A DNA stretch of 64,000 bases, taken from NCBI GenBank assembly GCA_003243275.1, contig QFQR01000004.1, forward strand, positions 1-64,000, written 5' to 3'. Below are positions 46,991 through 58,236 of the stretch, piece by piece. Under the pieces are notes generated by a model. The model was given only the letters and a program-made list of their open reading frames with translations, did no database searches and was not told the origin of the DNA. The translations under genes were made by a program, and so were the position numbers. Every line of letters begins with the position of its first letter. Within the stretch, counting starts at the first letter, position 1. The DNA comes from Leifsonia xyli (lineage in GTDB: Bacteria; Actinomycetota; Actinomycetes; Actinomycetales; Microbacteriaceae).

Positions 46991-48964
46991 GTGGATCGAT
47001 TCGATGTCGTGGAGGCGGGCATCCCCGAGTTGCTCGGTGCGCTGGGGGAGGGTCGGGTCACGAGCGTCGATCTGGTGTGCGCCTACCTCAACCGCATCGC
47101 CTACTACGACCGCACGGGGTTGTGCCTGCACGCGATCGCCGTGCTGAATCCCGACTGCCTGGCTGAGGCCGCCGCCTCGGATGCGCGCCGGCGCGCCGGC
47201 GAGGCTGGCCCGCTCGAGGGCATCCCGTTCACCGTGAAGGACAGCTACAAGGTCGCCGGACTCACCGTGGCCTCCGGGTCGCCGGCGCTCGCGGATCTCG
47301 TGGCGAACGAGGATGCGGCATCGGTCGCCCAGTTGCGCGCCGCGGGTGCGGTGCTCATCGGCAAGACCAACATGCCCCCGATGGCGGCGGGGGGTGTGCA
47401 GCCGGGCGTCTACGACTACGCGCGCAGCCCCTACAACCCCGAGTATCTGACGGCCGCCTACGGCTCGGGGTCGTCGAACGGCTCGGGAACCGGAACCGCC
47501 GCGAGCATGTCGGCGTTCGGGATGGCCGAGGAGACGGTGTCGTCGGGTCGTTCGCCCGCCTCCAACAACGCGCTCGTGGCCTACACGCCCTCGCGGGGTG
47601 TGCTGTCGATCCGCGGCAACTGGCCGCTGCGCCCCAGCTGCGACGTGGTCGTGCCGCACACCCGCACCGTCGCCGACCTGCTCGCGGTGCTCGAGGTGAT
47701 CGCGGTGACCGATCCGGTGCGCCGCGGCGACTTCTGGCGGCAGCAGAGCGCGGTGGCGCTGCCGGCACCGGAGGAGGTGCTGCCGCATCCGATCGACCGG
47801 CACCGGCCCGAGCGGCTCGACGGGCTGCGGATCGGGGTGCCGCGCATGTACCTCGGGGAGGACGCCGAGCTGACCGACCCGCCCGTGGTGCGAGCCTCGG
47901 TGCGGCGGCTGTGGGACCGCGCTGCCGAGGATCTGCGCGCGCTCGGCGCCGAGGTGGTCGAGGTGGACTTCCCGGTCGTCTCGAACTACGAGGAGTCGAA
48001 GCCGGATGCGGTGGGGCTTCCGGCGCGCGGCCTCGTTCCGGCCAACTGGCGGCTGCTCGAGGGCAGCACGATCACGGCGATGGCGCTCGACCAGTTCCTG
48101 CACGACAACGGCGACCCCGCTCTGCCGAGCTGGGCGGACGTCGACGGCGACACCGTCTTCCCGACCGAGGATGCGCCGGTGCCCGTGTGGATCACCCGCG
48201 CGCGCGGCGGCTTCGACTGGCAGCGACTCGCCGAGCTCGTGAAGCAGGGGCTCCCTGCGGAGTACGACGAGATCCCGGAGCTCGCGCAGTTGCTGCGCGG
48301 CCTCGAGGAGGCGCGCCGCCTCGACTTCGAGGACTGGCTCACGCGGGAGGGGCTCGATTTCGTGGTCTTCCCCGCCGCGGGCGATGTCGGGCGCGACGAC
48401 CTGTTCACGCGTCCGGAGAGCCTCGCCCACGCCTCGCGTAACGGCGTGGTGTATTCGAGCACCAATCGGGTGCTGCGCCACCTCGGCATCCCGAGTGTGA
48501 CGGTTCCGATGGGGTTCATGTCCGATCTTCAGATGCCGGTCGGCCTCACCTTCGCTGGCCCCGCCTACAGCGACGACCGCCTGCTCGACTACGCGGTCGC
48601 CTATGAGGGTGCGACGCGGCGGCGGGAGGGCGGGGCGTTCCTCACCCCGACCTTGCCGAGCAACCAGATCGAGGCTCGGCCAGCGGCACCGTCCGACGCG
48701 CCTGCTCCCGAGCCGGAGTTCGGGACGACGATCGCCGAAGGCGGGCGCTCCTGGGAGGTCGAGGTGACGGTGCACGGCGACGCGCCCGTCGAGGGCGTCG
48801 AGGTGTGGGCCGACGGCCACATCCTGCTCCCGGTCGAGGGTTCACCCGGCCTGTTCCGCGGCCGGGTCTCCCGTTCCCGGCGCCGCCTCAGCCCCGAGGT
48901 GCTCGTGCTCGTGAAGGCGCGCGGTGCGGCCCGGATGCGGCTCGAGCCGCTCCCGTCCGCGTGA
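46991..48964 (+). CDS. Amidase signature family enzyme with C-terminal extra domain
   Basis: 657 aa, longer than a typical bacterial amidase (450-500). Ser-cisSer-Lys triad: K83 in PFTVKDSYKVAG, the cis-Ser in YGSGSSNGSGTG (about residue 161) and the nucleophile S185 in EETVSSGRSPASNN, which replaces the usual DTGGSIRxPA. This variant occurs in a branch of amidases that includes fungal-type and AtzF-like sequences. Residues about 575-657 form a separate beta-rich domain (GRSWEVEVTVHGDAPVEGVE) with no named family. Substrate unknown. GTG 46991 follows CGAGAGG. The region 46859-46990 before it shows no other feature. Confidence 0.86.
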   Translation: MDRFDVVEAGIPELLGALGEGRVTSVDLVCAYLNRIAYYDRTGLCLHAIAVLNPDCLAEAAASDARRRAGEAGPLEGIPFTVKDSYKVAGLTVASGSPALADLVANEDAASVAQLRAAGAVLIGKTNMPPMAAGGVQPGVYDYARSPYNPEYLTAAYGSGSSNGSGTGTAASMSAFGMAEETVSSGRSPASNNALVAYTPSRGVLSIRGNWPLRPSCDVVVPHTRTVADLLAVLEVIAVTDPVRRGDFWRQQSAVALPAPEEVLPHPIDRHRPERLDGLRIGVPRMYLGEDAELTDPPVVRASVRRLWDRAAEDLRALGAEVVEVDFPVVSNYEESKPDAVGLPARGLVPANWRLLEGSTITAMALDQFLHDNGDPALPSWADVDGDTVFPTEDAPVPVWITRARGGFDWQRLAELVKQGLPAEYDEIPELAQLLRGLEEARRLDFEDWLTREGLDFVVFPAAGDVGRDDLFTRPESLAHASRNGVVYSSTNRVLRHLGIPSVTVPMGFMSDLQMPVGLTFAGPAYSDDRLLDYAVAYEGATRRREGGAFLTPTLPSNQIEARPAAPSDAPAPEPEFGTTIAEGGRSWEVEVTVHGDAPVEGVEVWADGHILLPVEGSPGLFRGRVSRSRRRLSPEVLVLVKARGAARMRLEPLPSA

Positions 48965-48994
48965 GCCCGCGCGGGCACCGACGGAACGCATCGG

Positions 48995-49067
48995 TGGAGC
49001 CTAGGGGAATCGAACCCCTGACCTCCTGCTTGCAAAGCAGGCGCTCTACCAATTGAGCTAAGGCCCC
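48995..49067 (-). tRNA. tRNA-Ala (anticodon TGC)
   Basis: Reads leftward from 49067. Acceptor GGGGCCT/AGGCTCC, D arm GCTC..GAGC, anticodon stem CCTGC/GCAGG around TTTGCAA (anticodon TGC), T arm AGGGG-TTCGATT-CCCCT. CCA is not encoded. Confidence 0.95.
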
Positions 49068-49129
49068 GTTCGGTGAGCCAGCCTACCCTGTGCCGGGAAT
49101 CCTCCCGACCGTCAGGCGTTGAGACCCAC

Positions 49130-50077
49130 ATGACACGTTTCGTGAAGTACTCCCGGTTCGGTGGTCCCGAAGTTCTCGAACTCGTCGACGGGCCGACGCC
49201 CACGGCCGACGCCGGTGAGGTCGTGATCGAGGTGAAGGCCGCAGGCGCCAACCCGATCGACTACAAGCTCCGTTCCGGGGCGCGTGCGAGCGGGCCGCTC
49301 GACGAACCGCGCACCACGGGCTCGGATGCCGCGGGCGTCATCGTGGAGCTCGGACCGGATGTCGTCGGCTGGGCCGTCGGCGACGAGGTCGTCGTGACCG
49401 GTGCCCGCGGCAGCTACGCAAGCCACGCGGTCGTGCCGGTCTCGGGGCTCACCCGGAAGCCCGCCGCTCTCAGCTGGGCGCAAGCCGCGGGGATCGGCAT
49501 CCCGGCCGGCACCGCCTTCCAGGCGCTGCGCTCGCTCGGGGTGAGCGAGGGGCAGACGGTGCTCGTGCACGCCGCATCCGGCGCGGTCGGGCAGGCGGCC
49601 GTGCAGTTCGCGCGCGCCCTCGGCGCCCGGGTGATCGGCACCGCGAGCGCCGCCAACCACGATCGGGTGAGGCAGCTCGGCGCGATCCCGGTGAGCTACG
49701 GCCCGGGACTCGTCGACCGGGTGCGGGCCATCTCGCCCGACGGGGTCGACCGCGCACTCGACGCCGCCGGCACCGACGAGGCGATCGACGCCTCGATCGA
49801 GCTGACCGGCGATCCGCGGCACGTCGGCACCATCGTGCGGGGGGCGGATGCGCCGCGCTGGGGGATCCGCGGCTGGGGCGGCGGCAGCGCGGTTCCGCTC
49901 AGCGCCGAGGAGCTCGCGTGGCGGGCGGAGGGCGTCCGACTCGCCGCCGAGCGGGCGGGGGCTGGCGAGTTCGACATCGAGATCGCGCGCACCCTGCCGC
50001 TCGAGCGTGCCGCCGACGCCCAGCGGATGCTGGAGGACGGCACGGCGCCGCGCGGGAAGATCGTGCTGCTGCCGTAG
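49130..50077 (+). CDS. NADP-dependent oxidoreductase, quinone-oxidoreductase (zeta-crystallin) type
   Basis: 315-aa medium-chain dehydrogenase/reductase without the zinc-binding residues, so a QOR-type reductase of quinones or enones. GroES-like domain (MTRFVKYSRFGGPEVLELVDGP), then AGIGIPAGTAFQALRSLGV and the nucleotide-binding VLVHAASGAVGQAAVQFARALGARVIGTAS (AxGxVG motif). Ends with the usual AQRMLEDGTAPRGKIVLLP. The ATG at 49130 sits between two leftward tRNA genes; an in-frame GTG at 49073 would extend it over part of the tRNA-Ala upstream region. Confidence 0.9.
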   Translation: MTRFVKYSRFGGPEVLELVDGPTPTADAGEVVIEVKAAGANPIDYKLRSGARASGPLDEPRTTGSDAAGVIVELGPDVVGWAVGDEVVVTGARGSYASHAVVPVSGLTRKPAALSWAQAAGIGIPAGTAFQALRSLGVSEGQTVLVHAASGAVGQAAVQFARALGARVIGTASAANHDRVRQLGAIPVSYGPGLVDRVRAISPDGVDRALDAAGTDEAIDASIELTGDPRHVGTIVRGADAPRWGIRGWGGGSAVPLSAEELAWRAEGVRLAAERAGAGEFDIEIARTLPLERAADAQRMLEDGTAPRGKIVLLP

Positions 50078-50084
50078 GCGGGGG

Positions 50085-50130
50085 AGGATCTCGATACACC
50101 GGCCTGCGGCCGGCACTCGATCAGCGGGAG
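50085..50130. repeat. Dispersed intergenic repeat, single copy form
   Basis: GGATCTCGATACACC, then GGCC-TGC-GGCC and CACTCGATCAGCGGG: the same frame of sequence as at 53399-53440 near gyrA. It is an imperfect hairpin family I associate with Microbacteriaceae intergenic DNA (CTCGATACGCCGC...GGCTCCTCGATCAGCGG). Confidence 0.7.
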
Positions 50131-50198
50131 GTACGACCATAGCGGCAGCGCGCGAAGGTCGGCATTCGCGAATTATCGCAGCGCGAATCCCAATCGGG

Positions 50199-50272
50199 TG
50201 GGGCTACCAGGACTTGAACCTGGGACCTCTTCGTTATCAGCGAAGCGCTCTAACCGCCTGAGCTATAGCCCC
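50199..50272 (-). tRNA. tRNA-Ile (anticodon GAT)
   Basis: Reads leftward from 50272. Acceptor GGGGCTA/TAGCCCC, anticodon stem CTTCG/CGAAG around CTGATAA (anticodon GAT), T arm CCAGG-TTCAAGT-CCTGG. CCA not encoded. tRNA-Ile and tRNA-Ala downstream of gyrA are a conserved actinobacterial arrangement. Confidence 0.95.
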
Positions 50273-50280
50273 GAGAGGAT

Positions 50281-50296
50281 CCGTTCCGTGGAACGG
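50281..50296. terminator. Short hairpin between DUF3566 gene and tRNA-Ile
   Basis: CCGTTCC-GT-GGAACGG, a 16-bp near-perfect palindrome 43 nt past the DUF3566 stop; probable terminator of the gyrBA operon tail or leader of the tRNA gene. Confidence 0.5.
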
Positions 50297-50339
50297 CCTC
50301 GCCTACAGTACCCCACGCATCCGCGCGGGGCAAAAGCAC

Positions 50340-50743
50340 TCAGCTGTTCTGGAAGCCGACGAGCAGCCCACCGGTGAAACGCACGCTCAGGTTGTAGAGC
50401 ATGGCGCCGAGGGCACCGAGGATGGTTCCCGCGACCGTGTTGAGCACCGCGACGACGAACGAGAACAGCACGACCTGACCGATGCCGAAGGTGTCGGTGA
50501 TGGAGAACTTCTCGTTGCCGAGGATGTCGCGCAGCAGCTTGTCGACGGTGTCGAAGACGCCGGTCGAGTTGAGCACGATCCAGATGAGCACCGAGGCGAC
50601 GACCAGCACGATCCCCAGGCACAGCCAGATCAGGAAGCTGAGCTTGACGATCGACCAGAAGTCGACGTAGACGAGCTTGAGCCGCACCTGCTTCGAGCTG
50701 GCGCTGCGGTGCTCCTTGCGCTGGAGTTTCTCGGCGACGCTGG

Positions 50744-50747
<4 letters not shown>
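50340..50747 (-). CDS. DUF3566 membrane protein
   Basis: 135-aa actinobacterial membrane protein encoded directly after gyrA in most relatives. A basic N-terminus (EKLQRKEHRSASSKQVRLKLVYVD) precedes one or two helices (WSIVKLSFLIWLCLGIVLVVASVLIWIVL, about residues 30-59) and a C-terminal helix pair (VVLFSFVVAVLNTVAGTILGALGAMLYNLS). Function unknown. Its ATG overlaps the gyrA stop (ATGA), so it is expressed with gyrase. Confidence 0.92.
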
Positions 50748-53380
<2,633 letters not shown>

Positions 53381-53398
53381 GGGTCTCTTTCGTGGTCC

Positions 53399-53497
53399 GG
53401 ATCTCGATACGCCGCTTCGCGGCTCCTCGATCAGCGGGGGTGTACGGCGGGGAGGTGGTCGAGGAGCGCCGCCCGCGGCGACGCGTCTCGAGGCCAC
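53399..53497. repeat. Dispersed repeat, inverted-pair form, between gyrB and gyrA
   Basis: One unit (53399-53440: GGATCTCGATACGCC..CGATCAGCGG) faces an inverted, more diverged unit (53454-53497: GGTGGTCGAGGAGCGCC..CGTCTCGAGGCC) across a 13-nt spacer. The same unit occurs once at 50085-50130. BIME/MITE-like in structure; it lies inside the gyrB-gyrA transcript. Confidence 0.72.
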
Positions 53498-53500
53498 CGG

Positions 53501-55492
53501 CTAGATGTCAAGGAACCGGACGTCCTTGGCGTTCGTCTGGATGAAGTGGCGTCGCGCCTCGACGTCGTCACCCATCAGCGTCGCGAAGATCCCGTCGGCG
53601 ATGGCTGCGTCGTCGAGGGTGATCTGCTTGAGCGTGCGGGTGTCGGGATTCATGGTCGTGTCCCACAGCTCCTGGTGGTTCATCTCGCCGAGACCCTTGT
53701 ATCGCTGCACGCCGTTCTCCTTCTGGAGGCGGCGGCCGGAGGCGAGCCCCGCCTCCATCACGGCGTCACGTTCCCGGTCGGAGTAGACGTACTCGTCGTC
53801 GGCGTTGGTCCACTTGATCCGGTACAGCGGCGGCATCGCGAGATAGACGTAGCCGAGCTCGATGAGCGGCCGCATGTAGCGGAACAGCAGCGTCAGCAGC
53901 AGCGTCGTGATGTGCTGACCGTCGACGTCGGCATCCGCCATCAGCACGATCTTGTGGTACCGGGCCTTCTCTCCGTCGAAGTCCTCGCCGATGCCGGTGC
54001 CGAAGGCGGTGATCATCGCCTGGATCTCCGCGTTGCTCAGCGCGCGGTCCAGTCGTGCCTTCTCGACGTTGAGGATCTTGCCGCGCAACGGCAGGATCGC
54101 CTGGGTCTCGGGATTGCGACCGGTCTTCGCGGAGCCGCCGGCGGAGTCGCCCTCGACGAGGAAGATCTCGGACCGCGACGGGTCCTTGCTCGAGCAGTCG
54201 CTGAGCTTGCCCGGCATGCCGCCGCCCTCGAGCAGGCCCTTGCGGCGGGTCTGCTCGCGCGCCTTGCGGGCCGCGATCCGGGCGGTCGCCGCCTGGATCG
54301 ACTTGCGGATCACATCCCGCGCCTGGTTCGGATTGCGGTCGAACCAGTCGTTCAGCTGCTCGCCGACCACCCGCTGCACGAACGACTTCGCCTCGGTGTT
54401 GCCGAGCTTCGTCTTCGTCTGCCCCTCGAACTGCGGTTCGCTGAGCTTGACGGAGATCACGGCGGTGAGCCCCTCGCGCACGTCGTCGCCGGAGAGGTTC
54501 TCGTCCTTCTCCTTGAGGAGACCCTTCTCCCGCGCGTAGCGGTTGACGAGGGTGGTGAGCGCCGCGCGGAAGCCCTCCTCGTGGGTGCCGCCCTCGTGGG
54601 TGTTGATCGTGTTCGCGTAGGTGTGCACGCTCTCGGAGTAGGCAGTCGTCCACTGCATCGCGATCTCGAGCGAGATGCGCTTCTCGACGGTGTCCCCGCC
54701 GCCCGTGACCTCCTCGGCCGCGAAGTCGATGATCTCCGGGTGGATCACCTCGGCCTTCTTGGTGCCGTTGAGGTATTCGACGTAGTCGGCGAGCCCGCGC
54801 TCGTAGAGGAACACCTCGGCGCGCTGGGCGCCGTCGTCGTCGAGCTCGCGCTCATCGGTGATCTGGATGCGCAGCCCCTTGTTGAGGAACGCCATCTGCT
54901 GGAAGCGGGTGCGCAGCGTCTCGAAGTCGAACTCGACGGTCTCGAAGATGTCGTCGTTCGGCCAGAAGGTGACCGTGGTTCCGGTGCCGTCGGATTTCGC
55001 GCCCTTCGCGAGCGGCGCATCCGGCACCCCGTCGTGGAAGGCCATCGACCAGTGGAAGCCCTCGCGCTGCACGTCGACCTCGAGGCGGTGCGAGAGGGCG
55101 TTGACGACCGAGCTGCCGACGCCGTGCAGACCGCCGGAGACCGCGTAGCCGCCGCCGCCGAACTTGCCGCCCGCGTGCAGGATCGTGAGCACGACCTCGA
55201 CGGTCGACTTCTTCTCGACGGGATGCTCACCGACCGGGATGCCGCGGCCGTTGTCGATCACGCGAACCCCGCCGTCGGTGAGGATCGTCACCTGGATGTC
55301 GTCGCAGTAGCCGGCGAGCGCCTCATCGACCGCGTTGTCGACGATCTCGTAGACGAGGTGGTGCAGGCCGCGCGGGCCGGTCGACCCGATGTACATGCCG
55401 GGACGCTTGCGAACCGCTTCGAGACCTTCGAGCACCTGGATGGCGTCGGCTCCGTAGTTGTCCGGTGCGGAACGCGTAGAGGGGGAATTCAT
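53501..55492 (-). CDS. gyrB: DNA gyrase subunit B
   Basis: ATPase subunit of gyrase. 663 aa. GHKL domain: EIVDNAVDEALAGY (catalytic Glu and Asn), VIDNGRGIPVG, GLHGVGSSVVNALS; transducer domain; TOPRIM domain EGDSAGGSAKTGR and MADADVDGQHI; C-terminal IQRYKGLGEMNHQELWDTTMNP-like stretch. Length is normal for actinobacteria. ATG 55492. The 149-nt region upstream, up to the DUF721 stop, should hold a promoter sensitive to supercoiling, as known for gyrase genes. Confidence 0.97.
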   Translation of the reverse strand: MNSPSTRSAPDNYGADAIQVLEGLEAVRKRPGMYIGSTGPRGLHHLVYEIVDNAVDEALAGYCDDIQVTILTDGGVRVIDNGRGIPVGEHPVEKKSTVEVVLTILHAGGKFGGGGYAVSGGLHGVGSSVVNALSHRLEVDVQREGFHWSMAFHDGVPDAPLAKGAKSDGTGTTVTFWPNDDIFETVEFDFETLRTRFQQMAFLNKGLRIQITDERELDDDGAQRAEVFLYERGLADYVEYLNGTKKAEVIHPEIIDFAAEEVTGGGDTVEKRISLEIAMQWTTAYSESVHTYANTINTHEGGTHEEGFRAALTTLVNRYAREKGLLKEKDENLSGDDVREGLTAVISVKLSEPQFEGQTKTKLGNTEAKSFVQRVVGEQLNDWFDRNPNQARDVIRKSIQAATARIAARKAREQTRRKGLLEGGGMPGKLSDCSSKDPSRSEIFLVEGDSAGGSAKTGRNPETQAILPLRGKILNVEKARLDRALSNAEIQAMITAFGTGIGEDFDGEKARYHKIVLMADADVDGQHITTLLLTLLFRYMRPLIELGYVYLAMPPLYRIKWTNADDEYVYSDRERDAVMEAGLASGRRLQKENGVQRYKGLGEMNHQELWDTTMNPDTRTLKQITLDDAAIADGIFATLMGDDVEARRHFIQTNAKDVRFLDI

Positions 55493-55641
55493 GTAGGACG
55501 GGGCTCCTGACGGTCACTGCCGCGATACCCTGGAATCCCGGGTCGACGGACGGTACCGATCCTACCTCAGCGGCCCTGCCGAAACCGGCGGAAACGCCTC
55601 TCTGAGCGCCTTTTTCGGCGCGGTCGACCTCTTTTGCCGTC
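55493..55641. promoter_or_regulatory. gyrB upstream region
   Basis: Contains a hairpin GCGCC-TTTTTC-GGCGC (55606-55621), which can end the leftward recF-DUF721 transcript, then about 110 nt of likely gyrB promoter. A clear -35/-10 pair was not fixed by eye. Confidence 0.5.
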
Positions 55642-56139
55642 TCAGCCGTAAGTATCGCGCGGGCCGCGCCCTGGAATGGCGCGGGGGCCGCGTTTCCACG
55701 AGGGGGTGTCCGGTCCGAGAAACCGGATCGCCTCGATGCCCGCCGCGGGATGCCGCTCGGCGATGCGCGCGAGCACCGCGGCACGCATCGAACGCAACTG
55801 CTGCGCCCACGCCGTCGAGTCGCACCGCACCGTGAGCTGACCATCCTCCACCGACACCGGATCGGCGTGCGCAGCGACCTCGGCTCCCACCAGTTCCGGC
55901 CAGGCGACGAGCAGCTCCGACTTCGCCAGCGGCGAGGTCCACCCCATCGACGTGGTGAGCGCATCCAGCACCGCATCGAGCTCCCGCGGGTCGCGGCCGG
56001 TGCCATAGGGCGAGGTGGTCTCGTCCCGCGCGGCCCGATCCCGCCTCCGCGCATCGGAGGAGCGCAACTCCGGATCCCCGAAGACCCGACGGATGCGCCG
56101 GTAGACCGCGACATGCTCCGGATCGCGCGGCTCGGTCAC
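55642..56139 (-). CDS. DUF721 (DciA-like) protein
   Basis: 165 aa. DciA proteins load the replicative helicase in bacteria without DnaC/DnaI, and the gene between recF and gyrB is the actinobacterial member. The KH-like DUF721 domain spans about residues 55-145: LVAWPELVGAEVAAHADPVSVEDGQLTVRCDSTAWAQQLR is the signature. The N-terminal 50 residues are charged and probably disordered. ATGA overlap with recF. Confidence 0.93.
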   Translation of the reverse strand: MTEPRDPEHVAVYRRIRRVFGDPELRSSDARRRDRAARDETTSPYGTGRDPRELDAVLDALTTSMGWTSPLAKSELLVAWPELVGAEVAAHADPVSVEDGQLTVRCDSTAWAQQLRSMRAAVLARIAERHPAAGIEAIRFLGPDTPSWKRGPRAIPGRGPRDTYG

Positions 56140-57308
56140 GCCTCCGCCTCCCCGTCGAGCACCCGACCGGCGCGGATGCGCACCGTGTGCGCCGCGAGGG
56201 CGCGCGGAACATCCGACTCCACCGCCGCAGTGATGAGCACCTGCTCGTAGCCGGCCACGGCATCCGCGAGCCGCAGCCGCCGCGACTCGTCCAGCTCGGC
56301 GAAGACGTCGTCGAGGATCAGCACCGGATCGCCCACGGGCGAATCTGCGCGCAGGAGCGCTGCCGAGGCGAGCCGGAGGGCGAGCGCGAACGACCAGGAC
56401 TCCCCGTGACTCGCGTAGCCGCGCGCGGGGAGGCCGTTCAGACGCAGCAGCAGATCGTCGCGGTGGGGACCGGCGAGGGTGAGCCCGCGTTCGAGTTCGG
56501 CCCGCCGATTGTGGGCGAGGGCCGCGGTGAAGGCCGCGACAGCCTCCGCTCGGTCGATCTCGGTGCGCACCGTCTGCTCGCTCACCTCCGACTCCTCGTC
56601 GGGGGCGGCACCGAGCACCGAGAGCTCACTCGCCAACTCGGCCGCGTGCACCTCACCCGCGATCGCGGCGTACGCCTCGCCCACGAAGGGGCGCAGCGCC
56701 GCGACCATCCGGCCGCGCGCCTCGATGATCTCCGAGCCGAGGTCGACGAGCCGCTCGTCCCAGACATCCAAGGTCGACAGCTGCGACGCGGGCACGCGCG
56801 AGGCACGCGCCGACTTCAGCAGGGTGTTGCGTTGGCGGAGCACCCGCTCGTAGTCGGCGAGCACACCCGCCATCCGCGGGGTGAGCTGCGTCAGCAGCTG
56901 ATCGAGAAAGCGCCGCCGCCCGGACGGCTCACCCCGAACCAGGGCGAGATCCTCGGGCGCGAACAGCACGGCGTGCACGTGACGCGGGAGGTCGCGCGGC
57001 TTCGCCTGCGCCCGGTTCACCTGCGCCCGGTTCGCCGCTTGCCGGTTGAGTTGCAGCTCCACGAGCAGCGCGCGGCCGGCGTGCTCGAGACGCGCACGCA
57101 CGATCGCCGCATCCTGACCCTGGCGGATCAGCGCCTGATCGTTCGACACCCGGTGCGAGGAGAGCGTGGCCAGGTAGTTGATCGACTCGACCAGATTCGT
57201 CTTGCCCTGCCCGTTGCTGCCTACCACCAGGTTCGGCCCCGGAACCAGGGCGAGGGATGCGTCCGTGTAATTGCGGAAGTCGGCGAGCTCGAGATGCGAG
57301 ACGAACAC
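56136..57308 (-). CDS. recF: DNA replication and repair protein RecF
   Basis: SMC-like ATPase that with RecO and RecR loads RecA at gaps. 390 aa. Walker A GSNGQGKTNLVESI (about residues 30-43), Q-loop and signature region LVRGEPSGRRRFLDQLL, Walker B DPVLILDDVFAELDESRR. N-terminus VSHLELADFRNY is typical. Eight nt separate it from gnd, so it is in the dnaN-gnd-recF-DUF721 transcript. Confidence 0.96.
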   Translation of the reverse strand: MFVSHLELADFRNYTDASLALVPGPNLVVGSNGQGKTNLVESINYLATLSSHRVSNDQALIRQGQDAAIVRARLEHAGRALLVELQLNRQAANRAQVNRAQAKPRDLPRHVHAVLFAPEDLALVRGEPSGRRRFLDQLLTQLTPRMAGVLADYERVLRQRNTLLKSARASRVPASQLSTLDVWDERLVDLGSEIIEARGRMVAALRPFVGEAYAAIAGEVHAAELASELSVLGAAPDEESEVSEQTVRTEIDRAEAVAAFTAALAHNRRAELERGLTLAGPHRDDLLLRLNGLPARGYASHGESWSFALALRLASAALLRADSPVGDPVLILDDVFAELDESRRLRLADAVAGYEQVLITAAVESDVPRALAAHTVRIRAGRVLDGEAEA

Positions 57309-57316
57309 GACCCGGG

Positions 57317-58201
57317 TCAGACCTTGCGGACTGCGTGCCCGCCGAACTGCTTCCGCAGAGCCGCGACGGCCTTCATCGCGGGGGAGTCCTTCTGACGTGA
57401 CACGAAGCGCGCGAAGATGGATGCCGAGATCGTGGGCACCGGAACCGCGTTGTTGAGAGCTTCCTCGACCGTCCAGCGACCCTCACCTGAGTCGTCGACG
57501 TAACCCTCGATATCCGTGAACTCCGGGTCCTCCTCCAAAGCCTTCACGAGGAGTTCGAGCAACCAGCCGCGCACGACCGTGCCGCGCTGCCAGGCCTTGA
57601 AGACGCCCGTGACATCGTGGATCAGCTCGTCCTTCGCCTCGAGCAGCTCGTAGCCTTCGGCCCAGGCCTGCATGAGCGCGTACTCGATGCCGTTGTGCAC
57701 CATCTTCGCGTAGTGGCCGGCGCCGACCGCCCCCGCGTGCACGAAGCCCTCGGCCCTCGGGCCCTCGGGGCGCAGCGCGTCGAAGACCGGCATCAGCCGC
57801 TCGATGTCCGAGGCGTCGCCTCCGGCCATCAGACCGTAGCCGTTCTCCGCGCCCCAGATGCCCCCCGAGACGCCGCAGTCCACGAAGCGGACATCGTGCT
57901 CGGCGAGCAAGGCGGAGTGCTTCGCATCCTCGGTGAACTTCGAATTGCCTCCGTCGATGACCAGATCGCCGGCCTCGAGCACACCCGCGAGCTCGGTGAT
58001 CACATCGGTCGTGATCTGGCCGGACGGCACCATCACCCAGACGATCCTCGGAGCGGGGAGGGCCGCCGCGAGCGCCGCGAGATCGGCCACGTCGGTGACC
58101 GCGGGGTTCGGGTCGTATCCGGTGACCTCGATGTCGGCCGCGCGCAACCGCGTGCGCATGTTGTTGCCCATCTTGCCGAGACCGACGAGTCCGATGTGCA
58201 T
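57317..58201 (-). CDS. gnd: 6-phosphogluconate dehydrogenase, decarboxylating (short GndA type)
   Basis: Converts 6-phosphogluconate to ribulose-5-phosphate in the pentose phosphate pathway. 294 aa: the short, often NAD-dependent form. Rossmann motif GLVGLGKMGNNM (residues 4-15), GGNSKFTEDAKHSALL, the substrate loop DCGVSGGIWGAENGYGLMAGGD and the catalytic GAGHYAKMVHNGIEY (Lys and His). A gnd gene between dnaN and recF is a signature of many actinobacteria. Ends with FVSRQKDSPAMKAVAALRKQFGGHAV. Confidence 0.95.
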   Translation of the reverse strand: MHIGLVGLGKMGNNMRTRLRAADIEVTGYDPNPAVTDVADLAALAAALPAPRIVWVMVPSGQITTDVITELAGVLEAGDLVIDGGNSKFTEDAKHSALLAEHDVRFVDCGVSGGIWGAENGYGLMAGGDASDIERLMPVFDALRPEGPRAEGFVHAGAVGAGHYAKMVHNGIEYALMQAWAEGYELLEAKDELIHDVTGVFKAWQRGTVVRGWLLELLVKALEEDPEFTDIEGYVDDSGEGRWTVEEALNNAVPVPTISASIFARFVSRQKDSPAMKAVAALRKQFGGHAVRKV

Positions 58202-58236
58202 GGAGGCTCCCCTTCCGCGCGAAGCGCGGTCGAATC

